Assembly (NCBI GenBank): GCA_002425885.1
Contig: DINC01000134.1
Location: 12,824 to 19,656 of the forward strand
Source: Spirochaetia bacterium UBA5550
GTDB lineage: Bacteria; Spirochaetota; UBA4802; UBA5550
Reading direction: 5' to 3'
Length of the DNA: 6,833 nt
Below the pieces are notes generated by a model. That model saw only the letters and a program-made list of their open reading frames with translations. It made no database searches and had not been told where the DNA came from. Position numbers and translations under genes: made by a program. Of this stretch, positions 1-4,902 are shown in pieces (within the stretch, counting starts at the first letter, position 1; every line of letters starts with the position of its first letter).

Positions 1-77
1 ATAAGCTTATTATAATCGTCTGGAATATTAAGTGTCTTCCAAGTCTTTAAAAAAATATAACTCCCCGGGAGGGTTCC

Positions 78-1070
78 ATGCTCTTCTTACAAATCATTTT
101 TTCATTAGTCCTTCTTATATCACTGCTTATCTTTATTAAGATTCTTAAAATGAGAAGCGGCCGCGCAAAAGCTGAAGCTGAGCTCTCACAGATTAAAATA
201 GAAAAGCTGAAAAACTTCGGGTCTGTTAAAAGCCTCTCTTTTTTACCACTGATAGATTATTATACAGATGATCCTGATTTAGCCACAGAGGACGGGGTCT
301 CATACCTTGTAAAGGCTGATGACAAAACTATTCTTTTTGACGCAGGTTATAATAAAAACGGCGAAGACCCGTCACCCCTGCTGTGCAATATGAAAAAACT
401 GGGTCATAAACCTGCTGACATGAATATGATTTTTCTGAGCCACAGGCATAGAGACCATGTCGGAGGTACAGCTGCTGAATCAAGGAATGAGTTTACTCTT
501 TCAGCAGGGCCTGTTAAGATGAAAAAAATCCCGGTATATGCCCCCTCTGAAATCAAGCCTGCGCAGAACCACCCTGACCTTCCGGTTACTATTGTAAAAG
601 AGCCCCTTATAATCGATAAGGGTATTGTAAGTATAGGCGCGTATCCCAGGTCTCTCTTCCTCATCGGCTATACAACTGAACATTCACTCGCTGTTAATGT
701 TAAAGGTAAGGGGATTGTTCTTATCATAGGATGCGGACACCAGGGGATACATTCAATTATAGAGAGAGCAAAGCAGATTTTTGATGAACCTATATACGCA
801 GTAATAGGCGGCCTCCACTTCCCGGTAAACGGCGGGCGGATGATGGTGGGGCCTTTTAATATGCAGAACCTTGTTGGAGTTGACCGCAACCCCTTCAGAG
901 GGATAACAGAGAAGGATGTTAACTCCGCAATCGCTCTGCTGAAATCGCTTAACCCCGCAATAGTCGCACTCTCACCCCACGACAGTTCTGACTGGGCTCT
1001 TGATAAATTCAGAGAGGCATTCGGGGAGAGATACAGGGATATTAAGGTGGGCGTGGAGATAAAGATTTGA
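78..1070 (+). CDS. Membrane-anchored metallo-beta-lactamase-fold hydrolase (dihydropterin/MJ0301-like branch)
   Basis: The protein has 330 residues. Residues 2-21 are a hydrophobic segment with no signal-peptidase site, followed by a basic stretch (K21 to K31). By the positive-inside rule this is an N-terminal anchor with the enzyme domain in the cytoplasm. The metallo-beta-lactamase motif HRHRDH lies at 122-127 (ligands H122, H124, D126, H127). Further candidate ligands are H221 in GCGHQG, H247 in GGLHF and H301 in SPHDSS. The GCGHQGI and GGLHF motifs resemble the branch annotated as 7,8-dihydropterin-6-methyl-4-(beta-D-ribofuranosyl)-aminobenzene-5'-phosphate synthase, but that name is usually only a family label, so the substrate is unknown. 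Where that family usually has a PCHCTG-like end motif, this protein has SPHDSSDWA. The ATG is supported by GGGAGGG at 67-73, a few bases upstream. It appears to be a single gene; nothing downstream suggests an operon with the CoA-transferase. Confidence 0.85.
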   Translation: MLFLQIIFSLVLLISLLIFIKILKMRSGRAKAEAELSQIKIEKLKNFGSVKSLSFLPLIDYYTDDPDLATEDGVSYLVKADDKTILFDAGYNKNGEDPSPLLCNMKKLGHKPADMNMIFLSHRHRDHVGGTAAESRNEFTLSAGPVKMKKIPVYAPSEIKPAQNHPDLPVTIVKEPLIIDKGIVSIGAYPRSLFLIGYTTEHSLAVNVKGKGIVLIIGCGHQGIHSIIERAKQIFDEPIYAVIGGLHFPVNGGRMMVGPFNMQNLVGVDRNPFRGITEKDVNSAIALLKSLNPAIVALSPHDSSDWALDKFREAFGERYRDIKVGVEIKI

Positions 1071-1142
1071 GGTTAGCTGAACCCTTTCTATCCTGAGCTT
1101 ATCGTGCCCTTACCGCGCTACTGCGCATCCTCTACTTAACGC

Positions 1143-1358
1143 GCCCTCATCCCCCTGCCCCCGACGCACCACGGATGTGCTAGTGTCGCGATGGCATGGA
1201 TGCCAAAGAGCGACCTTCTCCCGTTTTGACGAATTGAAGGGGAGAAGGGGGAGTAGCAGAGAACTTTTGCAGTAAAACCTGAAAGTTCTCTGCTGCTAAA
1301 ACCTCCCCCTCTCCCCACTTCAGTTTTTCAAGATGGGAGAGGGGATAGGGGTGAGGGC
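1143..1358. repeat. Cloverleaf-like palindromic extragenic element (REP/MITE-like)
   Basis: The outer arms GCCCTCATCCCC (from 1143) and GGGGTGAGGGC (1348-1358) are imperfect inverted repeats. Inside them lie three perfect stems. Stem A pairs CCTTCTCCC (1214-1222) with GGGAGAAGG (1240-1248). Stem B pairs AGCAGAGAACTTT (1255-1267) with AAAGTTCTCTGCT (1282-1294), with a 14-nt loop. Stem C pairs CCCCTCTCCC (1306-1315) with GGGAGAGGGG (1335-1344). A and C are mirror images about stem B, and their loops are also similar when reverse-complemented, so the element is a long, degenerate palindrome that can fold alternatively as one long hairpin or as a cloverleaf. There is no transposase in it. GC-rich elements with GAGGG/CCCTC ends are common intergenic repeats in bacteria; the copy number in this genome cannot be seen here. 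It could also end transcription of the upstream gene. Confidence 0.7.
1162..1212. other. Asymmetric insert in the left arm of the palindromic element
   Basis: About 50 bp between the outer left arm and stem A have no counterpart in the right arm. The insert has its own dyads. CGAC (1162-1165) pairs with GTCG (1185-1188) and GCAC (1166-1169) with GTGC (1177-1180), with a TAGT bulge. GGCATGGATGCC (1193-1204) is a second short palindrome. It may be a second repeat module joined to the element, or a part the right arm has lost. Confidence 0.45.
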
Positions 1359-1378
1359 ATGAAGTATCGGCGTTGACT

Positions 1379-1650
1379 GAATTTGTATCGATGTTGATTG
1401 AAATTGCATTGAAATCAACTGGAATTGTATTGAAATCAATTGAAATTACATTGAATTCAACTGAATTTGCATTGAATTCAACCGGAATTGCATTGAAATC
1501 AATTGAAATTGCATTGAAATCAATTGAATTTGTATCGAAATCAACTGGAATTGCATTGAATTCAACTGAAATTGCATTGAAATCAACCGAATTTGTATTG
1601 AATTCAACCGGATTTACATCGATTTCAATACAATTTGTATCAAAACATCC
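1379..1650. repeat. Tandem array of 21-bp repeats, about 13 units, with a 63-bp higher-order period
   Basis: Thirteen head-to-tail units start at 1379, 1400, 1421 and so on every 21 bp to 1631, with no indels except a 20-bp last unit. A more degenerate half unit may precede them (about 1361-1378). The consensus is GRAWTTGYATT for the first 11 bases, then GAAWTCAAYY for the last 10. Units 1400-1609 are the best conserved; the first and the last two have drifted, as is usual at array edges. Ten 10-bp dyads of the form TYGAAWTCAA (TTGAAWTCAA in nine) fall at the same place in each unit. Four units contain GAATTC. The first six bases cycle through GGAATT, GAAATT, GAATTT in three successive triplets (1421-1483, 1484-1546, 1547-1609), so the array has grown or been homogenised in 63-bp blocks. 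It lies between the palindromic element and the CoA-transferase gene. It may be a binding-site array, curved DNA or a minisatellite. Confidence 0.9.
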
Positions 1651-1651
1651 G

Positions 1652-1672
1652 GCAGGGGGCAGCACCCCCTGC
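1652..1672 (+). terminator. GC-rich hairpin just upstream of the CoA-transferase gene
   Basis: GCAGGGGG (1652-1659) and CCCCCTGC (1665-1672) form a perfect 8-bp stem with a 5-nt CAGCA loop. On the plus strand it is followed by TTCATTTG, a poor U tract, so it is at best a weak intrinsic terminator for transcripts coming through the array. It ends 14 bases before the Shine-Dalgarno sequence of the next gene and could instead act as a leader hairpin. The role is inferred; the stem is directly visible. Confidence 0.4.
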
Positions 1673-1686
1673 TTCATTTGTAACCT

Positions 1687-1693
1687 GGAAGGA
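1687..1693 (+). promoter_or_regulatory. Ribosome binding site of the CoA-transferase gene
   Basis: GGAAGGA is followed by five A residues and then ATG at 1699. Purine-rich sequence at this distance fixes the start codon. No convincing sigma-70 promoter was found between the array and this site: TTTACA at 1613-1618 has, 17 bp on, only TGTATC, which matches the -10 consensus poorly. Confidence 0.7.
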
Positions 1694-1698
1694 AAAAA

Positions 1699-2877
1699 AT
1701 GAAACAGCCCCTTGAAGGAATAAAAATACTGGATCTCTCCCGATACCTCCCCGGCCCCTTTGCCACTCAGTTTTTAGCAGACTTCGGAGCGGAAGTCATT
1801 AAGATAGAGCAACCCGGCGGCGAGCTTGGCCGTGCGCTGCCGCCGTTTGCCGGAGGTATGGGTACAAGGTTTGCCTCTGTGAACAGGAACAAGAAGAGCA
1901 TTACCCTTGATCTCAAAAAGGATGAAACACGAAAGATCTTCATGAAACTTGCGGAGGGAGCAGACGTTGTAGTTGACCAGTTCAGGCCCGGTGTTATGGA
2001 TAAGTTGGGCCTCGGTTACGAATCCCTGAAGAAGGTCAATAAAGGGATCATCTACTGTTCAATCACGGGCTACGGCCTCAGCGGCCCGTGGATGAAGGCA
2101 GCCGGTCACGACGTGAACTATCTCAATATATCCGGAGTCTCCGGACTCACTGCGGGACGTGACTGCGCGCCTGTAATGTCGTCAGTGCAGATTGCTGATG
2201 TTGCAGGGGGGAGCCTCTACGCTGTCATTGGGATTCTCCTTGCGCTCTTCGCACGCACACGCACAGGTGAGGGACAGCTTTGTGATATAGCGATGATGGA
2301 TGGAGCTCTCAGCCTCCTGTCTTACACAATAGGGGAGTGGGCCGGAAACGGCAGATGCCCTGCTCCGGGAAGGGAGTTCCTCACCGGTGGATTCGCGATG
2401 TATAATGTTTACAGGTGCAGTGACAACAGGTATGTGAGCCTTGGCGCCATTGAACAGAAGTTCTGGCAGGGTTTCTGCGAGGGTATAGGGAGAGTTGAGT
2501 TCGTCCCGCTGCAGTATAATATAGAAAAGCAGGAGGATCTTATCGCGGAGATAAGCGCTATCATACTGACTAAAACACGCGATGAGTGGACAGAGCACTT
2601 CCGTAACAGGGACATCTGTTTTACGCCCGTTCTTGATCTTGATGAAGTTTCTGAACATGAGCAGGTGCGCGCCAGGGAGATGATGCTGAAGGTTGTGAAC
2701 TTCATGGGGAGCGGAGCAGAGATCCATGTGACAGGGAATCCTGTTAAGCTCTCCGGGACACCATGTGACATCGGGCTTAAGTTTCCTCAGACCGGAGAGG
2801 ACACAGAGAATGTTCTGCGCGAAGCGGGTTATACTGTTGAGGAGATAAAGCGGTTTAAAGAGAGCGGAGTTGTATGA
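1699..2877 (+). CDS. Family III CoA-transferase (CaiB/BaiF), alpha-methylacyl-CoA racemase-like
   Basis: The 392 residues match the usual length of the family. The N-terminal part (GIKILDLSRYLPGPFATQ, then DFGAEVIKIEQP at 28-39) is the typical Rossmann-like CoA-binding start, and GYGLSGP (124-130) is another family signature. Residues H137 and D138 in GHDVNY, D167 in QIADVAGG and E252 in GAIEQKFW align with the catalytic His126, Asp156 and Glu241 of Mycobacterium tuberculosis MCR, with identical spacings of 30 and 85 residues. This favours an alpha-methylacyl-CoA racemase, which epimerises 2-methyl-branched acyl-CoA esters, over a true CoA-transferase such as formyl-CoA transferase; the transferases use the Asp at the D167 position as a covalent acceptor. 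The likely role is breakdown of branched-chain or sterol-derived acyl-CoAs in the cytoplasm, but no beta-oxidation gene is adjacent. The gene ends with consecutive stops (TGATAA). A CoA-transferase of unknown substrate remains possible. Confidence 0.93.
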   Translation: MKQPLEGIKILDLSRYLPGPFATQFLADFGAEVIKIEQPGGELGRALPPFAGGMGTRFASVNRNKKSITLDLKKDETRKIFMKLAEGADVVVDQFRPGVMDKLGLGYESLKKVNKGIIYCSITGYGLSGPWMKAAGHDVNYLNISGVSGLTAGRDCAPVMSSVQIADVAGGSLYAVIGILLALFARTRTGEGQLCDIAMMDGALSLLSYTIGEWAGNGRCPAPGREFLTGGFAMYNVYRCSDNRYVSLGAIEQKFWQGFCEGIGRVEFVPLQYNIEKQEDLIAEISAIILTKTRDEWTEHFRNRDICFTPVLDLDEVSEHEQVRAREMMLKVVNFMGSGAEIHVTGNPVKLSGTPCDIGLKFPQTGEDTENVLREAGYTVEEIKRFKESGVV

Positions 2878-2881
2878 TAAG

Positions 2882-2918
2882 CAGGTTATTCATTTGAAGT
2901 TGAAGAACCTGTTATTTC
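2882..2918 (+). terminator. Probable intrinsic terminator of the CoA-transferase gene
   Basis: CAGGTT (2882-2887) pairs with AACCTG (2906-2911), and TTC (2889-2891) with GAA (2902-2904), with one mismatch between them and a 10-nt loop. The stem is followed by TTATTTC. It starts five bases after the stop codon. The stem is moderate and the U tract interrupted, so it may be leaky. Confidence 0.45.
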
Positions 2919-2920
2919 AA

Positions 2921-3035
2921 TGTCATTTCGACGACCACCCGGAGAGGAGAAATCTCAAGAGTCTGAATAATAAATAAAGTCAGCATTGAAAAAGAGATTT
3001 CTCACCCGAAGAATTGGAGTGGGTTCGAAATGACA
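2921..3035. repeat. Pair of inverted extragenic palindromic repeats
   Basis: Two copies of a roughly 36-42 bp element face each other. The left copy runs from TGTCATTTCGA (2921-2931) to GAGAAATCTC (2947-2956). The right copy runs from GAGATTTCTC (2994-3003) to TCGAAATGACA (3025-3035). Ends and inner boxes are exact reverse complements; the middles (ACCACCCGGAGAG against a GAATTGGAGTGGG-type segment) differ. Short repeats beginning TGTCATTTCGA and ending GAGAAATCT are recalled as common intergenic repeats of several bacterial phyla. They sit between convergent genes, so a transcript from either strand could form a large hairpin and help end transcription. Confidence 0.7.
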
Positions 3036-3039
3036 AGCT

Positions 3040-3078
3040 GATAGAAAGTATGCAGTGTTAACCGGTATTGTTTCTATC
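3040..3078. repeat. Short inverted repeat in the convergent spacer
   Basis: GATAGAAA (3040-3047) and TTTCTATC (3071-3078) are perfect inverted repeats with a 23-nt loop. It lies between the two palindromic repeat types. The stem is AT-rich and the loop large, so it is a weak candidate for a structure and may be chance. Confidence 0.3.
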
Positions 3079-3080
3079 CT

Positions 3081-3120
3081 TGACAGATTGCCGCACTCCC
3101 TCCGGTCGTTCTCAATGACA
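3081..3120. repeat. Second type of extragenic repeat (GATTGCCGC ... CAATGACA)
   Basis: TGACAGATTGCCGC (3081-3094) and TCTCAATGACA (3110-3120) bracket a variable core. This resembles a recalled class of bacterial intergenic repeats whose copies read TGTCATTGCGAGG on one strand and GATTGCCGC on the other. It is distinct in sequence from the pair at 2921-3035. It ends 9 bp from the stop codon of the Omp85-like gene, so it would lie in that transcript's 3' end. Confidence 0.5.
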
Positions 3121-3129
3121 GATCAAACC

Positions 3130-4467
3130 TCAGAAGCTCATCCCTACTGTAAAGCTGTATTCAGTTGTGTCAGTCGAAAGGTTTCTTGCCGCGTTAAATC
3201 CCATTGCAGGGAGAGCCAGTCTTTTCAGGTAAACCATCATCCCTGCGCCGGGGCCGTAGTATGCCTCGCCACCTGTGCTGTCATTTTCATACCAGCCATG
3301 TTCCCAGAAAGCGAGGAGTGTTACTGCTCCCCAGCGGTATCTCATGAAAGGATACTCGTATGTGACTGTGGAATTAATGTAACTGTCTGCTGTGATAACA
3401 TCAGCAGGGAGTGTCCTGCCGCCGGGTCGCCCTCCGACAGTTTCTTCAAAGATCTCCGGCCTGCTGCCTTTCCCTCCGTTAGACGCGATTGAGAACCGGT
3501 TGTAACCGATAAGTCTGAAAGAGTAATCGAACTTATATCCCGCAGTGGTGTACTCAGAATATTCATCCGCTGCCGCAATATGTCTGAAACAGTTAAGTTC
3601 GATCTTCGGGCCGTAGAAGAGATACTCATAGTGCACAAGGTGTTCATACCTTGCGATTCCCCCTGCAAGCCAGGCTTTCTCGTTATCGGGAGCATCAAGT
3701 GACTCATCATAGCCCCTGTCAACTTCACCCTGCTCAAAACCACCTGAGGCAAATAGCCTGATCTTTTCAGTGAAACCGTATCCCAGATCGAGCCTCGCTG
3801 TGCGTTTTTGCGCTTTGTATTCCCTGTATAAAACATAGTCCATATCGGCATTCTGGTACACCTCGTTTTTGAAAGAGAGGAAGAGACTCCCCCTGAAGCG
3901 TGAACCGGCGATTGATGGATCTATATATCCGATCATTGCATTGCCGCTCTCTGAAGAGGCTGTCCCTCCGGCAAAGAGAAATTTTCCGTAACCGAGAAAG
4001 TTGGACTCCATTAGATAGAATCCGTAAGATGTGCCGTGCCTGTTGCTCGAAAAAATCGGCAGAGGTATAAGCGTCCACTTCTCCTCCACTATGATTTCAA
4101 TTATTGCACCGCTTTCACCTCTGATATAGTTAATCTCAATTTCGGTGAAGATGTTTTTTTTCTTCATCCTGTTTATAAATAGATGAGGATCAAATGCGGA
4201 GAGGGGAGCGCCGGGCTCGATTCCTGTTTCTCTCAGCAGGATGTCGCGGCTTGTTTTCCGTAATCCTTTAATTATTATCTCCGTTACAGGGAGGTCTTTG
4301 TTGAATTCGATGAAGGCATCACGTTTATCAATGAGAAACTCCCTGTCGTACTTCATGTTTGTAATAGTCTCTTCGCTCAGGGCGCTCCCTGCACCGTTTC
4401 CATTGGCAGCGGTTAGCGGCGTGAATGAAATAATGAAAAGAATAATGATGCAGGAGATGTACCTCAT
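3130..4467 (-). CDS. Omp85-family outer-membrane beta-barrel protein with one POTRA domain
   Basis: The protein has 445 residues. Residues 1-20 are a signal peptide (hydrophobic core IIILFIISF, likely cleavage after PLTA). Residues about 58-128 fit one POTRA domain: VTEIIIKGLRKTSRDILLRE, then a G-rich turn, a helix ending INRMKKKNIFTEIEI, and a strand IIEIIVEEK. Residues from about 130 to the end alternate aromatic and polar residues as in a transmembrane barrel and finish in YSFTVGMSF with a terminal Phe, the signal used by the Bam machinery. It is smaller than BamA (five POTRA domains) and TamA (three), so it is not the main assembly factor. It may be a translocator, a lipid- or protein-export porin, or a lineage-specific Omp85 member. 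The ATG overlaps the stop of the upstream gene (ATGA), giving translational coupling. The expected VRGF/Y-type loop motif was not found (see findings). Confidence 0.82.
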   Translation of the reverse strand: MRYISCIIILFIISFTPLTAANGNGAGSALSEETITNMKYDREFLIDKRDAFIEFNKDLPVTEIIIKGLRKTSRDILLRETGIEPGAPLSAFDPHLFINRMKKKNIFTEIEINYIRGESGAIIEIIVEEKWTLIPLPIFSSNRHGTSYGFYLMESNFLGYGKFLFAGGTASSESGNAMIGYIDPSIAGSRFRGSLFLSFKNEVYQNADMDYVLYREYKAQKRTARLDLGYGFTEKIRLFASGGFEQGEVDRGYDESLDAPDNEKAWLAGGIARYEHLVHYEYLFYGPKIELNCFRHIAAADEYSEYTTAGYKFDYSFRLIGYNRFSIASNGGKGSRPEIFEETVGGRPGGRTLPADVITADSYINSTVTYEYPFMRYRWGAVTLLAFWEHGWYENDSTGGEAYYGPGAGMMVYLKRLALPAMGFNAARNLSTDTTEYSFTVGMSF

Positions 4468-4889
4468 TTACTCATAATCCTGTTTAAACATATGCGTATC
4501 TCTTCCGCTGATGAACCGTATATCTCCACACGAACTCTGTCAGCTTTGAATGCGATATATTCAGTAATGAATCTCCCTGCGGATGGTTCTTTCATTTCTA
4601 AGAATGGTATAAAAAGCGGTTTATGCCTGAAGCTGAAGAGTTTCAGCACGCTTATGGTGACCCCCTCTTCATGAACCCGAACAGCGGTGCAGAGAGAATA
4701 GTTTATCACTCTGAACCTGGCGCTCTGGAACCTGAACTCTTTACCCGATGTGAGGAGATGTTCCGGTGCCGGGAATTTTTTTGAAAGCCTGTTCCAGCCG
4801 CCAACAAGTGAAAGAATTGCAAGTACAGCGCACCAGAGACCTGCGAAGAAGAATAAAAAGCCGATAATAATAAGCAGAATATAGTACAT
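4464..4889 (-). CDS. Small membrane protein of unknown function, possible PH-like domain
   Basis: The family was not recognised. From the chosen ATG the protein has 141 residues. Residues 2-30 are strongly hydrophobic (one long or two tight membrane segments), followed by GWNRLSKKFPAPE (31-43). The soluble part (about 50-141) is beta-rich: FRFQSARFRVI, then GVTISVLKLFSFRHKPLFIP, then EYIAFKADRVRVEIYG and a final helix. A strand order with PLFIP before a charged turn is reminiscent of bacterial PH-like membrane proteins; this is an inference. The open frame continues upstream to an ATG at 4970, but that would overlap mtaB by 68 bp and put polar residues before the membrane segment. The ATG at 4889 has AGGGGG about seven bases upstream and leaves a 13-bp gap, so it was preferred. 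Its stop overlaps the Omp85-like start, so the two are probably made together. Confidence 0.75.
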   Translation of the reverse strand: MYYILLIIIGFLFFFAGLWCAVLAILSLVGGWNRLSKKFPAPEHLLTSGKEFRFQSARFRVINYSLCTAVRVHEEGVTISVLKLFSFRHKPLFIPFLEMKEPSAGRFITEYIAFKADRVRVEIYGSSAEEIRICLNRIMSK

Positions 4890-4893
4890 TGCA

Positions 4894-4901
4894 AACCCCC
4901 T
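4894..4901 (-). promoter_or_regulatory. Ribosome binding site that sets the start of the small membrane protein
   Basis: Read on the minus strand, CAGGGGGT precedes GCA-ATG at about seven bases. It lies in the 13-bp gap after the mtaB stop codon and is the reason for choosing the start at 4889 over the in-frame upstream ATG. Confidence 0.6.
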
Positions 4902-4902
4902 G

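Noticed and set aside
11..16. Perfect TATAAT as a possible -10 box before the hydrolase gene
   Set aside because: Its -35 box would lie outside the window, and TATAAT occurs easily in AT-rich sequence.
1071..1083. GGTTAGCTGAACC hairpin after the hydrolase stop codon
   Set aside because: Only 4 bp of stem and no U tract. Not enough for a terminator.
1255..1294. tRNA or other known RNA gene in the cloverleaf-like fold
   Set aside because: The stems are too long and no T-arm, anticodon arm or CCA-adjacent acceptor pattern is present.
1379..1650. CRISPR array
   Set aside because: The units are directly contiguous with no unique spacers, and no cas gene is present.
1180..1677. Minus-strand 165-codon reading frame through the array as a gene
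   Set aside because: It is open because the 21-bp period keeps phase, its substitutions are mostly non-silent, and its C-terminal part runs through the palindromic element. No good ribosome binding site.
2182..2771. Minus-strand reading frames inside the CoA-transferase gene
   Set aside because: They lie opposite a well-conserved gene, show no domain pattern and have no start signals.
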